64,000 nucleotides of DNA from Mycolicibacterium sp. GF69 (GCF_003284965.1 NZ_QMEW01000011.1:1-64000); one strand, 5' to 3'. Shown: positions 41,836-50,476, counted from the stretch's first letter. Notes: a model not told the origin generated them from the letters alone. Program-made: numbers and translations.

Positions 41836-43022
41836 GGGTGTTCGCTCATCTCTGGCTGTCGGGTGGCGGCGGCTTCGGCGTGTGGCCACCATCGGGCAAG
41901 GCGGAGCAGCTCGGCGGTCTCTTCGTCGAGGTTGGTGGAACGGGAGTTGAGGACGACGCTGGCGTCGATAGGTGCGGGTGTGGCGCCGGCGGCTTTGGCC
42001 TGCACGGCGCGGGCGAGCTGCAGAGCGTTGATGGCGTCCTGGCGGTGCCGGGCCGGGACGTGGGTGGTGAAGTCTTCGGCTTCGGAGGGGGGTACGTCGC
42101 GGAAGTAGGGGCGCAGCTGCAGGATGGCGTCGCGGATTTGGACGGTTGTCTGGTGTAGATCTAGGGACGTTTTGCGGCGCGAGGGGTTGGGGGCGCGCAG
42201 CTCGAATGCGGCTTCGGGTACGGCGGCGATCATGGTGTCGCGCAGCGGTTGGAGTCGGCGCCAGTGGCGACTGGTGACGTCGTAGCCGGCACGGGCGAAT
42301 GCGGCCAGCAGGAAGGGCATGGCGGCGAGGAAGTTCGCGCCGACGGATTCGGAGAAGAAGATGAAGCCGTGCAGGGTGATTCGGTAGTCGCGGCTGTAGA
42401 GCCAGCCCAGTTCTTCGAGTGCGGCGAGGATGGGCGCCTCGATGCTGGTGATGCCGATGGACAGGCCGATCATCAGGCCGCTGGCGGCGACGAGGCGTTC
42501 TTGTCGGCGAGCGGTGGGGCGGCGTAGCTCGCGGACGCACATGGTTGTCAGCTGGACGGCGAGCACGCACAGCAGCAGTACGTAGATGGCCCAGGCCAGC
42601 ACGCTGGACCAGCCGCCGTAGACCTCCAGGGTTTGGCCGGCGTTGCGGGCGGGTGTGGCGGCGGCGAAGAATCCGGCGGCCAGGACGATGGCGGCGAGGC
42701 GGTGGTAGCGCTGCCGGCGGCGTGCCTCGGTGTCGGAGAGTTGGGTCCACATGGTGATGAAGCCCATGAACTCGGCGGCGGTGAAGATCATCAGTGCGAG
42801 TGAGATCTGTTGTGCCGTGGTGATGGTCATGATTCCGGCGGACGCGAGGGCGTCTTGGCTGGCCTGTTCGCGGATGAGGTTGGAGGCGAGCATGAACGCC
42901 AGGGTGTGGTTGAGGTAGCGCTCCCACTGGCTGTGGTTGAAGAAGACGTAGCGCAGGCCGACGACGGCGGCCATGAACGCCAATAGCGGCCAGGCGAGGA
43001 TGGCCGGGACGGTGGCGGTCAT
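41832..43022 (-). CDS. multi-pass membrane protein (MAB_1171c-like)
   Basis: 396 residues. Seven hydrophobic segments in the first 245 residues (IPAILAWPLLAFMAAVVGL-like start; LALMIFTAAEFMGFITMW; VLAWAIYVLLLCVLAVQL; LMIGLSIGITSIEAPIL), then a cytoplasmic helical tail. Such proteins occur next to XRE and ImmA/IrrE genes in mycobacteria and are annotated as putative transporters. ATG 43022 overlaps the ImmA/IrrE stop. Confidence 0.8.
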   Translation of the reverse strand: MTATVPAILAWPLLAFMAAVVGLRYVFFNHSQWERYLNHTLAFMLASNLIREQASQDALASAGIMTITTAQQISLALMIFTAAEFMGFITMWTQLSDTEARRRQRYHRLAAIVLAAGFFAAATPARNAGQTLEVYGGWSSVLAWAIYVLLLCVLAVQLTTMCVRELRRPTARRQERLVAASGLMIGLSIGITSIEAPILAALEELGWLYSRDYRITLHGFIFFSESVGANFLAAMPFLLAAFARAGYDVTSRHWRRLQPLRDTMIAAVPEAAFELRAPNPSRRKTSLDLHQTTVQIRDAILQLRPYFRDVPPSEAEDFTTHVPARHRQDAINALQLARAVQAKAAGATPAPIDASVVLNSRSTNLDEETAELLRLARWWPHAEAAATRQPEMSEHP

Positions 43023-43519
43023 CGTCTCCGGAGGAACACGCCGCGCATCACCGACTGCTGATCGGACACTTCGGCGGCCGCGATCATCAGGATGTTGGCG
43101 AACATCTCGGCGTCGCGTTCTTGGTCGGAGGCGTAGTCGGTGCGGCCGAGGACGGCCTGCACAGTTTCGGGGTCGATGGCGGGAAGTACCCTGCGGCACA
43201 GGTCTTGTTCGCGGTCGCGGTCGGGTCCGAATGCGCGGTCGCGTCCATGGCCCAGCATCATGTGCCCGATTTCGTGGCAAACGATCTGGTCGATGTGGTA
43301 CTCCGACGTACCGATCTCGTGCAGGATCAAGTCGTCGTGTTCGCGGGTGAGCCACAGCCCGCAGGGGCTGCCGGCCAGCGCCGCGGTGTCGGTGGGGATC
43401 AGGTGGATTGGGCGGCCTCGCTGGGCGGCGATGTTCGCGATGAAGACGTCGCGGTCCCAGGGGACAGGGATGGGTAGCTCGCGTGCCATCGCGAGCATGT
43501 CCTCATTCGAGACCGCCAT
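43019..43519 (-). CDS. ImmA/IrrE-type metallopeptidase
   Basis: 166 residues. The zinc motif is VCHEIGHMMLGHG (HExxH, about 82-90). ImmA peptidases cleave a partner XRE repressor; here the XRE gene ends five bases upstream, making the classical pair. ATG 43519 was taken because the open frame farther up is an out-of-phase copy of the XRE gene. Confidence 0.87.
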   Translation of the reverse strand: MAVSNEDMLAMARELPIPVPWDRDVFIANIAAQRGRPIHLIPTDTAALAGSPCGLWLTREHDDLILHEIGTSEYHIDQIVCHEIGHMMLGHGRDRAFGPDRDREQDLCRRVLPAIDPETVQAVLGRTDYASDQERDAEMFANILMIAAAEVSDQQSVMRGVFLRRR

Positions 43520-43524
43520 AGCTT

Positions 43525-43974
43525 CTATTCCCCGGTTGCCTGCACGGGCGGCAGCTGCTCCAGCTGCCGCGCATGGTCGACCATAGCCCGCAGGCTGTTG
43601 AGGGCCTGTGGGGTGAGTCCGGAGGCGCGCATGGCCAGGTCGCGGACGCCGGCGTCGCGCATGGCCTGGAGCAGGTTGAGCTGGGCGTCGATGTCGGGGT
43701 CGATGCCCGGGTCGACGAGGTAGGAGGGGGCGACGCCGAAGAACTGGGCGATCGCGCGCAGGTGTGTGACTGTGGGGTTGGTCTTGACGCCGGTGCGGAG
43801 CTGCCATAGGTAGGCGGAGCTGATGGAGACGCCGGTCTTGCGGGTGATGGCCTCGGCAGCCGCTGCGTTGGACAGTGGCGGGTCCGACGGCTTGCGCATG
43901 GTGTCGAAGAGTTTGTTGAGCTTGATCGACAGCTCGGACAGCTCAGCGCTCTCGGACGCTGCTGCTTCAGCCAA
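43525..43974 (-). CDS. XRE-family repressor
   Basis: 149 residues. The HTH is EAITRKTGVSISSAYLWQLRTG, then TVTHLRAIAQFFGVAPSYLVD (about 42-90). Start is TTG 43974; an 8-codon frame (MKREYIG) overlaps it upstream and may be a leader. As first gene of the unit with ImmA, membrane protein, P450 and Crp, it probably represses all of them until cleaved. Confidence 0.85.
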   Translation of the reverse strand: MAEAAASESAELSELSIKLNKLFDTMRKPSDPPLSNAAAAEAITRKTGVSISSAYLWQLRTGVKTNPTVTHLRAIAQFFGVAPSYLVDPGIDPDIDAQLNLLQAMRDAGVRDLAMRASGLTPQALNSLRAMVDHARQLEQLPPVQATGE

Positions 43975-44147
43975 TGTACTCTCGTTTCATATGCCGACCC
44001 CGTTCGTGTACTGATGTTACTACAGGGTCAGTAGCTCGGTATTTGCGCTGATCACAGGCTTGTACGGGCGGGTTGGCGTGGCGCCGGCGGAGGGGTCGCG
44101 GTGCCGCAGGACGGGGTTTCTGACGCCCCCGTTTACGTGAGTACACG

Positions 44148-44176
44148 TTGCGACCGTACAAAAGTATGGCTATAAA
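44148..44176 (+). promoter_or_regulatory. promoter giving a leaderless mRNA
   Basis: TTGCGA at 44148-44153, 17 bases, then TATAAA at 44171-44176. The ATG at 44184 is seven bases after the -10 box, where transcription would begin. Confidence 0.65.
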
Positions 44177-44183
44177 TGGCGGC

Positions 44184-44447
44184 ATGGTCAGTAAGCCGCC
44201 TCGCCTCCAGTCCCTGACGGCGCTCGGATCTCGCCGCGACAAGCCCACCGCGACCCAGGTCGTGCAGCTGCCCACGGCGGACTCCGACATGGCTCTGGTG
44301 CGCGGGTACTCCCGCGAGCTGAAGATCGCGTGCGACGAGCTGCACGACGATCCGTTCAACCCGATCGCGCGCCAGGAGCTGATCCGGCTCATCTTGCAGG
44401 ACAGCAAGAGTGCCGACGCGGCCAAGGAACGCCTGTACGCGGTGTAA
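44184..44447 (+). CDS. small protein with ACDELHDDP unit
   Basis: 87 residues. The C-terminal half (LKIACDELHDDPFNPIARQELIRLIL) is the same unit found twice in the 27722-27991 protein. The N-terminal half is basic and probably unstructured. Start ATG 44184 is set by the promoter at 44148. Function unknown. Confidence 0.7.
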   Translation: MVSKPPRLQSLTALGSRRDKPTATQVVQLPTADSDMALVRGYSRELKIACDELHDDPFNPIARQELIRLILQDSKSADAAKERLYAV

Positions 44448-44698
44448 GACGCGTAGCGAGTCAGCGCGCGTCGTGGCCACCTCCCCTGCTGGCGCCGCGC
44501 GACGTCAGTGAGTGCGACCTCCCGCACAGCCCGACGGAAGTGCTTCTTTTCGAGCATCGCCTCGGGAAGCCGGCGCCCCGCCGTCCTGAGTCACAGTTGT
44601 TAGAGGTTCGGGTTCCGTACGGATCGCGCATCAAGATTGCGGGTCGGATCTCTGAACGCTGGGCGGCCAACTTCGAGTTGGGCTGACGTGCGGTTCGA
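44448..44698. other. mostly non-coding stretch after the 44184 gene
   Basis: No confident gene. A plus-strand frame from GTG 44540 to 44686 (48 codons, ending GRISERWAANFELG) has fair codon use but no good ribosome-binding site. Confidence 0.35.
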
Positions 44699-44711
44699 GG
44701 GACGTGGCGTC
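44699..44711 (-). repeat. dispersed element copy 12
   Basis: Minus-strand GACGCCACGTCCC, preceded by CTACCAGCAG. It overlaps the TGA (44710-44712) of the small minus-strand frame 44710-44820, as copies 5 and 13 do with their genes. Confidence 0.6.
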
Positions 44712-44820
44712 ACTGCTGGTAGGCGCTGCATCGCCTCACTGGTTTCCCCTCCGTAGGTAACTTTTTCCGATCACCAGCGAAAAATGCCTGTCTGCGGGCC
44801 ATAGAAGCAGCGATTGTCAT
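44710..44820 (-). CDS. possible 36-residue peptide
   Basis: ATG 44820 to TGA 44710: MTIAASMARRQAFFAGDRKK and 16 more residues, basic. No ribosome-binding site is clear. The main support is the dispersed element lying across its stop, as found at other genes. It is divergent from the ASCH gene. Confidence 0.35.
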   Translation of the reverse strand: MTIAASMARRQAFFAGDRKKLPTEGKPVRRCSAYQQ

Positions 44821-44855
44821 TGTTACGATTTGCGGCACCTGAGGAGGTGTCGCTG

Positions 44856-45335
44856 ATGCGCAGTCGCAGCCCCAAGTGCCTGCCGAGCCCGGCGCGGACC
44901 AGCGTCCGGGCCCTGACGGTGCAACAGCCATGGGCTTGGGCGATCGTGTCGGCCGGCAAGGCCACCGAGAACCGGACCCAAATGTGGTCTTATCGGGGTC
45001 CACTGCTGATCCACGCGGGTGCTCGTTGGTCCGAGCGCGGCGATCGCTCACCGCTAATCGAGCAGGCCGCCCAGGGACGCTCGCTGGCGGGCACGTTGGA
45101 AATGTCGGCAATCATCGGGGTCGCCACGCTGGTCGACTGTCACCCAGATGCGGGTTGCTGCAAGCCATGGGGTGAGTCGTCCTACGTCGAGCACGGCGGC
45201 CGACAGCGCCGCCGCATCGTCCACCTGACCCTCGAAGATGCTCGACCGCTGCCGGAGCCGATCCCGTGCCGCGGGGCGCAAGGGCTATGGGTACCGCCGG
45301 CGGACATCGTGGAGCGCTGCGGAGTGACGCTGTGA
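44856..45335 (+). CDS. ASCH-domain protein
   Basis: 159 residues. ASCH domains are RNA-binding beta-barrels. The signature appears as VRALTVQQPWAWAIVSAGKATENRT (about 19-43) and SYRGPLLIHAG, then GVATLVDC. ATG 44856 was chosen because GAGGAGGTG precedes it at the right spacing. First gene of a chain of nine overlapping genes to 50112. It may bind RNA or nucleotides; no partner is known. Confidence 0.8.
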   Translation: MRSRSPKCLPSPARTSVRALTVQQPWAWAIVSAGKATENRTQMWSYRGPLLIHAGARWSERGDRSPLIEQAAQGRSLAGTLEMSAIIGVATLVDCHPDAGCCKPWGESSYVEHGGRQRRRIVHLTLEDARPLPEPIPCRGAQGLWVPPADIVERCGVTL

Positions 45336-45865
45336 GCGCCGGCGTGGACGTCGAGGCGCACCGCGGTGTGTTGCGCAGCGGTCTGGCGTGGCTCTACGAC
45401 ACCGAGCAGCCCGAGACGGCGATCCTGCAGCATCACGGTGAAAGCCTTGTCTCGCAGGACAACCGCGGTGTGCGGTTCATTCCGTCCGGTTGCTCCGGCC
45501 GGGTCGTGATCGTCGTCGACGTCACGAAGGTCGAGTACGGGACGGACCCTCGGGCCCGCGGTCCGCTCAATCCGCTCACTGTCGGGGAATTGGACGCCTT
45601 CACCGGACTGCTGGCCGATCTCGGTCACACCGTGGTGCACACGTGGAACGGTCACCCGGCCGCGACCGGAAGCCTGGCGCTGGCTGAGCCGGCGCATCGG
45701 TCGCTGCAAGCTGCGGTCTCGCGCTACCTCGCGGGCTGCCCCCGTCATCGCACGACGTTGTGCCGGTGCGGCTGGTACGGCGAGGGCAACCGCCACGTCA
45801 TCGGTGTCCGCGCCGTACACCAGAACTTTCAATCAGCCGCTGCCGCAGGGGGTTTGCATGAGTGA
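45332..45865 (+). CDS. hypothetical protein with Cys/His-rich C-terminus
   Basis: 177 residues from GTG 45332 (overlaps the ASCH stop). A beta-rich centre (GRVVIVVDVTKVEYG) and a C-terminal CPRHRTTLCRCGWYGEGNRH that may bind zinc. Not recognised. The stop overlaps the next start. Confidence 0.7.
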   Translation: MSAGVDVEAHRGVLRSGLAWLYDTEQPETAILQHHGESLVSQDNRGVRFIPSGCSGRVVIVVDVTKVEYGTDPRARGPLNPLTVGELDAFTGLLADLGHTVVHTWNGHPAATGSLALAEPAHRSLQAAVSRYLAGCPRHRTTLCRCGWYGEGNRHVIGVRAVHQNFQSAAAAGGLHE

Positions 45866-46607
45866 TCCGCGCGGGCTGGAAGGGGAGACGGTGAGCGGCG
45901 CGAAGGCGATGTCGTTGTCCGACAGGTTCGGCGTCGGGCCCGGGCGCCACCGCCGGCACGCCGTGGACCTGCTGGAGGCGCTGCCGGCGATCGACGCCGG
46001 AGTGCGCGCCGGGCAGTCCGCGCGCGATGTCGCCGTGTTCGGGGTGTGTGGGGAGCGGGTCACGTTGGCGCGAAAGTGGGGCCGGTTCGAGTACGAGAAC
46101 CCGCACCTGAACTCGCGCCGCTGCGAGCGGTGCGGGTGGATCGTGGCCCTGCACCACCACAGCATCGAGCACGAGATCGACTATTACCGCGCCGATCCCA
46201 CCGACCGGGCATTGATCAGCGGCGGCGGACATGATCCCGAGCTGTTGCCCAATGTTCTGCGGGCGGTCCTGGCCCGACACCAAGGCGAGACCCTCGACCG
46301 ACCGGAGGCGGGGCTGGTCTCCGATCTGCTGGCCCACATCTGCCGGCATCGCCCCATCGGGGTCATCTGCGCTGGCTGCTGGGACGGTGGCGTCGAAGAG
46401 GCACACGGGCCGGGAGTGACGGTGTGCCCGCAGTCGGTTGTGGCGTGCTGGTCGTGCACCTTCGTCGCCGGGGCGTGGGCCGGCGAGCACGAAGACACGA
46501 TCGGGTCCGCAGAGTGCGTGGTCGCTGCGCCGTGCTCGGTGCTCACCGCGGTCGCCACCCACCACCACATCTCGATCACCGCAGGAGGATTCGATGAGCG
46601 ACGTTGA
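45858..46607 (+). CDS. hypothetical protein with several CxxC knuckles
   Basis: 249 residues. Three CxxC pairs (RRCERCGWIVAL, VICAGCWDGG, VACWSCTFVAG) and clusters of His (LHHHSIEH) suggest a zinc protein. The N-terminal half is helical. Not recognised. Overlaps both neighbours. Confidence 0.68.
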   Translation: MSDPRGLEGETVSGAKAMSLSDRFGVGPGRHRRHAVDLLEALPAIDAGVRAGQSARDVAVFGVCGERVTLARKWGRFEYENPHLNSRRCERCGWIVALHHHSIEHEIDYYRADPTDRALISGGGHDPELLPNVLRAVLARHQGETLDRPEAGLVSDLLAHICRHRPIGVICAGCWDGGVEEAHGPGVTVCPQSVVACWSCTFVAGAWAGEHEDTIGSAECVVAAPCSVLTAVATHHHISITAGGFDERR

Positions 46608-46875
46608 GCTCAGAACCGCGAAAGAGGTCGACGGCGAGATCACGGCGAGCGGTGTGGTTGGTGTGCTGGCGTTCATCGCCCACCGGCGCCGCCAGGCCTG
46701 CTGCAGCTGCGGGTGGCGGGGACAAGTGCGCTGGCTGCTGCCGCGCACGGCTGCGGTGGACGCTTTGACCCACGCCGGCAACCGCGGGTGCACCCCGGCG
46801 GTGCCGCTGGTGGCGCGCGTCGCCGCGGACGCCTGCTGCCTGACTGCGGGTGGCGAGGGTGAAGGAGGGCGCTGA
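46594..46875 (+). CDS. small zinc-finger-like protein
   Basis: 93 residues. ACCSCGWRGQVRWLL in the middle resembles the RCGW motifs of the two upstream proteins, so these three share a local theme. ATG 46594 has GCAGGAGG in front. Its stop overlaps the next ATG (TGATG). Confidence 0.65.
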   Translation: MSDVELRTAKEVDGEITASGVVGVLAFIAHRRRQACCSCGWRGQVRWLLPRTAAVDALTHAGNRGCTPAVPLVARVAADACCLTAGGEGEGGR

Positions 46876-48014
46876 TGGGTGCCAAGAGCAAGATCGAATG
46901 GACTGACTCGACGTGGCCGGTGGTCACCGGATGCACCCCTATTTCCAGCGGGTGTGACCACTGCTACGCCGCCACCCACGCCCACCGCTTCACCGGTACC
47001 AAGGCGTGGCCCAACGGATTCGACGTCACCCTGTGGCCCGATCGGCTTGACCAGCCGATGCGGTGGCGCGCGCCGCGCAAGGTGTTCGTCTGCTCCACCG
47101 GGGATCTGTTCCACGACAAGGTGCCCGATGAGTACATCGCCGAGGTGTTCGCGGTGATGCAGAGTTGCGCCACCCACACGTTCCAAGTGCTGACCAAGCG
47201 GCACGCCCGGATGCGGTCCCTGCTCAGGAGCCAGAAGTTCTGGTCGGCGGTAACCCTGTTCGGTGAGGACGTAATGGCGCAGCGGCCCTCGCGTGCGCAG
47301 TTCTGGCCCAATCACGGCCAGCAGCAAGGGTTTCTGCCGAACGTGTGGCTCGGTGTCAGCGTCGAGAATCAGTACTGGGCGAACCGGCGGATCCCAGCCT
47401 TGTTGGACACCCCCGCTGCCATCCGGTACCTGTCGATGGAGCCATTGCTCGAATACGTCGACCTTCGGCAGGCGTTCCGCAAATGGACACCGCCGCAGGA
47501 ACATCCGGCCTGGGATGGCAGCCGTCTTCGGGTGCGCGAAGTGCTGCACTGGGTCATCGCGGGCGGCGAATCTGGGCCAAACGCGCGGCCCATGCATCCG
47601 GACTGGGCCCGGGCGGTGCGCGATCAGTGCGTACAAGCCGAGGTCGCGTTCCACTTCAAGCAGTACGGCGAGTACCGGCCTGTCCCGGTCGTCGACGACG
47701 ACAGCTTCGCCCTGGGCCGGGCCTACGACCATCCCGCCGGCGGACGGATGTCGCCGGCGGTGCGGGTCCCCGCACCGGGCGCATCCGGGATGCGCGGGGC
47801 GCAGACGCGGCTGCTGAAACCCGGGGAACGGACCACCAACACGGTGCTGCTGGACCGCGACACCATCGCGGTACGGGTCGGCAAGCGCCGCGCCGGCCGC
47901 GACCTGGACGGGCGGACCTGGGACCAGTACCCGCCCGCGGCGACGGAAACGGCCGCACGCGCCGGTACTAGCCCAGTAGAAGCCATCGCAGCCAGCCAGG
48001 GAGGACCGTCATGA
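46875..48014 (+). CDS. phage Gp37/Gp68 (DUF5131) radical-SAM-like protein
   Basis: 379 residues. The N-terminus IEWTDSTWPVVTGCTPISSGCDHCYA holds a CxxxxxxCxxC cluster at about 20-30, the iron-sulfur site expected of this family, found in phages and mobile elements. Further marks: KVFVCSTGDLFHD, TFQVLTKR, LGVSVENQ, RYLSMEPLLE, WVIAGGESGPNARPM, VAFHFKQYGEY. The reaction is unknown. It overlaps both neighbours. Confidence 0.88.
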   Translation: MGAKSKIEWTDSTWPVVTGCTPISSGCDHCYAATHAHRFTGTKAWPNGFDVTLWPDRLDQPMRWRAPRKVFVCSTGDLFHDKVPDEYIAEVFAVMQSCATHTFQVLTKRHARMRSLLRSQKFWSAVTLFGEDVMAQRPSRAQFWPNHGQQQGFLPNVWLGVSVENQYWANRRIPALLDTPAAIRYLSMEPLLEYVDLRQAFRKWTPPQEHPAWDGSRLRVREVLHWVIAGGESGPNARPMHPDWARAVRDQCVQAEVAFHFKQYGEYRPVPVVDDDSFALGRAYDHPAGGRMSPAVRVPAPGASGMRGAQTRLLKPGERTTNTVLLDRDTIAVRVGKRRAGRDLDGRTWDQYPPAATETAARAGTSPVEAIAASQGGPS

Positions 48015-48391
48015 CAACCGACACCATCACCAACGTCGAGCGCAGCGCGCAGGGGCTGTACTACCAGGCCGAGCCGCTGCCACCGGTGGCCATGACGGTC
48101 GGGCAGCGTGTCCGACTCGACGCCGAACGGCAGTGGTGGTCGGTACGCGGGGCAGCCGGAGATGTCGTCGTGGTTCTCACCCGGCAGGCGCCATTTCAGC
48201 GCCGCGGTGCCTTGGAGTACACCGTGATCGATTGGCGGTCAGGGGTCCGTGGCCCGGTCAACGTCATCGGACAGGGCTGGGGTGTCGACACCGACGAGCA
48301 GTGCCAGGAGCTGGCCGAGCTGGTCCGTGACCAGAGATGGCTTGTGTCGATGCGCAATTGGCTTCCGATCGACGTGACAGACGTGAGGTGA
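48011..48391 (+). CDS. hypothetical protein
   Basis: 126 residues, beta-rich (VGQRVRLDAERQWWSVRGAAGDVVVVLTR; LEYTVIDWRSGVRGPVNVIG). Not recognised. Overlaps the upstream stop (ATGA) and precedes the hydrolase by four bases. Confidence 0.68.
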   Translation: MTTDTITNVERSAQGLYYQAEPLPPVAMTVGQRVRLDAERQWWSVRGAAGDVVVVLTRQAPFQRRGALEYTVIDWRSGVRGPVNVIGQGWGVDTDEQCQELAELVRDQRWLVSMRNWLPIDVTDVR

Positions 48392-48395
48392 GACG

Positions 48396-49373
48396 GTGAT
48401 GACGACGCCATGCGACACCGCTGCGGCCGGGGGCCACCGCGACGTGGCCGTCACGATGGATGACGGTGTGCGCCTGGCTGTGCGCGACTACGGCCGCCGG
48501 CCGGAGGCGTCGCACACCGTGGTGTTCGTACACGGGCTGTGCCTGTCGCAGGCGTGCTGGGCGCGCCAGATCGACGCACTGGTGGCCCGCTTCGGGGACG
48601 CGGTGCGGGTGATCAGCTATGACCATCGCGGGCACGGCCGGTCCGGGCAGGCCCCGATGAGCACCTACCGCATCGAGCGGTTGGCCGAGGACCTCGCGCA
48701 GGTGCTGACGGCAATGAAGGTGAGTGGCCCGGTGACGCTAGTAGGTCACAGCATGGGCGGGATGACGGCGCTGGGCTACCTCGCGTTGGCGGCGGATCGC
48801 CGACCGGTCGAACCAGCGGGGCTGGTGCTGCTGGCGACCGCGGCCGGCAAGCTGCGGCAACGGGGCATGGGGCGACTGCTGGGAACACCGGCGACCACGG
48901 CGCTGTTCGGGGTCGTCGACCGCGCCCCGGAGCAGGCGGTCAAAGCACTGACCGGACCGCTGTGCGCAACCCTTGGCCGGTGGCGGCGCGGCGCAGCATC
49001 GGCGGTGACGGTCGCCGCGGTCGCAGCCGACGCGCTCGCAGCGGTGTCGGTGGCCACCGCGGTGGGTTTCCTACCAGCATTGCGGGACTACGACCAATAC
49101 CCCACGCTGGCCACGATCCAGGCCCGCACCGTAGTGGTCTCCGGCGGAGCTGATCCCATGACGCCGGCCATCCACGCCCGAGATCTGGCCGCGGGGATCC
49201 CCGGCGCCGAGCATGTGCACGTGCCCGGTGCCGGGCACATGCTGCCTCAGGAGGCGGCAGCTGTTGTGCACCAGGCCATCCGGCGCGTCATCGGCATCGA
49301 CGCCGCGCTGCGACCGGACATCGAGACCATCGCCGTCGAGCCCGGGCCGGTGCTGGCGGGGGTGGCGTCATGA
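48396..49373 (+). CDS. alpha/beta hydrolase
   Basis: 325 residues. Oxyanion HG in VVFVHGLCLSQ (about 47), nucleophile elbow VGHSMGGM (Ser at about 117), acid in SGGADPMTP (about 253) and His in PGAGHMLP (about 283): a complete catalytic triad. Substrate unknown. GTG 48396 or ATG 48399 may be the start. Its presence inside a chain of phage-like genes is unusual. Confidence 0.9.
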   Translation: MMTTPCDTAAAGGHRDVAVTMDDGVRLAVRDYGRRPEASHTVVFVHGLCLSQACWARQIDALVARFGDAVRVISYDHRGHGRSGQAPMSTYRIERLAEDLAQVLTAMKVSGPVTLVGHSMGGMTALGYLALAADRRPVEPAGLVLLATAAGKLRQRGMGRLLGTPATTALFGVVDRAPEQAVKALTGPLCATLGRWRRGAASAVTVAAVAADALAAVSVATAVGFLPALRDYDQYPTLATIQARTVVVSGGADPMTPAIHARDLAAGIPGAEHVHVPGAGHMLPQEAAAVVHQAIRRVIGIDAALRPDIETIAVEPGPVLAGVAS

Positions 49374-49717
49374 CCGTCTACGTCGACGATGCGCGGATCC
49401 CGGCGCGCGTGGGCCGCTTGAGCAGCACCTGGTCGCACCTGTTCGCCGACACCCAAGACGAGCTGCACGAATTCGCCGTGCGGCTGGGACTGCGGCGCAG
49501 CTGGTTTCAAGACCCCACCAAGACAGGGAAGCCGTTCAAGGCCAAGCCGGGCAGCCGGGCCGCGCAGAACTGGCACTACGACGTGACCGAAGGTAAACGG
49601 CGGCAGGCGGTGGTCCTCGGCGCGGTCGAGGTCAGCAGCCGCGAGGCTGTCGCCATCATCGACGCCCGCCACCGTGCAGCAATGGAAACCGCTCCAGCGC
49701 AGGGACAGTCCGCTTGA
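49370..49717 (+). CDS. DUF4031 protein
   Basis: 115 residues. TVYVDDARIPARVGRLSSTWSHL at the start and HEFAVRLGLRRSWFQDP fit DUF4031, a small family of phage and bacterial origin with unknown function. Overlaps neighbours at both ends. Confidence 0.85.
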   Translation: MTVYVDDARIPARVGRLSSTWSHLFADTQDELHEFAVRLGLRRSWFQDPTKTGKPFKAKPGSRAAQNWHYDVTEGKRRQAVVLGAVEVSSREAVAIIDARHRAAMETAPAQGQSA

Positions 49718-50112
49718 ACGACGGTGGTGCTGCGTTCGAGGCGTGGCGCGATGGTCTGCTCTCACCGCGAGCGATCACCGCCGCACTGGACATCCGCGCG
49801 CTCTACGGGCCCGAGGTGGACCGCGCGTGCGGGGTGGAAGAGCCCGCGGTCGATCAATGGGAGGCGGCGCAGCTGTATCCGAGTTGGGAGCAGGTCGAGG
49901 CGCTGTCGCGGCTGACCGGGTTCGGGGTGCAGTTCTTCACCAGCACCTACGACGGCGAGATCACCGGCGGATTCCTGTGCCAGCGCAGCGGGCGTGGCCG
50001 CGGCTGCCACCCTCTATCGAATGTGCGTGGGCCGCGTGAGTTCCCCCAAGAGGTAGTCGCGGCGACTCCGGGGACACGCTGGCACGTCATCGCCCTCAGC
50101 GACCAGCCATGA
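49714..50112 (+). CDS. HTH-like hypothetical protein
   Basis: 132 residues from TTG 49714 (overlapping the previous TGA). RACGVEEPAVDQWEAAQLYPSWEQVEALSRLTGF (about 33-66) looks like an XRE-type helix-turn-helix. The tail has a Cys-rich GFLCQRSGRGRGCHP. Its stop TGA is joined to dispersed-element copy 13. Last gene of the nine-gene chain. Confidence 0.65.
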   Translation: MNDGGAAFEAWRDGLLSPRAITAALDIRALYGPEVDRACGVEEPAVDQWEAAQLYPSWEQVEALSRLTGFGVQFFTSTYDGEITGGFLCQRSGRGRGCHPLSNVRGPREFPQEVVAATPGTRWHVIALSDQP

Positions 50113-50123
50113 CGTCACGTCCC
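50111..50123 (+). repeat. dispersed element copy 13
   Basis: GACGTCACGTCCC, starting inside the TGA stop of the 49714 gene, in gene direction. Confidence 0.6.
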
Positions 50124-50243
50124 CACGGTGGGCGTCGGTAGCGCTGACTACGCTGACCGACCACCCACTGCCCGGTCGCGACACTCCACGCACGGCACCG
50201 CAACTCTGCTGCGAGACAACCAGATCCAGGATTAAGGAACCCT

Positions 50244-50459
50244 ATGTCGTCGTTCGATTCCCTGTTTACCGAAGGGCAAGCCAGCCCCGTGCTCATGGTG
50301 GCGCTCGGCGCAGTAGCGGTGCTCGTCGCGCTATCGCTGCTGCGGCTGCTGCGCCGGATCCGCCGCATGATCTGGACTGCGGCAGTATTGGCCGCGGCCG
50401 GAAGCGCGGGCGCCGGCGGCGGCTGGGCCGTCCTGGACGGACTCACCACGTGGCACTGA
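50244..50459 (+). CDS. small membrane protein
   Basis: 71 residues; one or two hydrophobic helices (PVLMVALGAVAVLVALSLL; MIWTAAVLAAAGSAGAGGGW) split by a basic RLLRRIRR. Start ATG 50244 has a weak site (TAAGGAACC). Next gene lies 17 bases on. Function unknown. Confidence 0.65.
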   Translation: MSSFDSLFTEGQASPVLMVALGAVAVLVALSLLRLLRRIRRMIWTAAVLAAAGSAGAGGGWAVLDGLTTWH

Positions 50460-50476
50460 CAGTCGAGGGGACAGCG

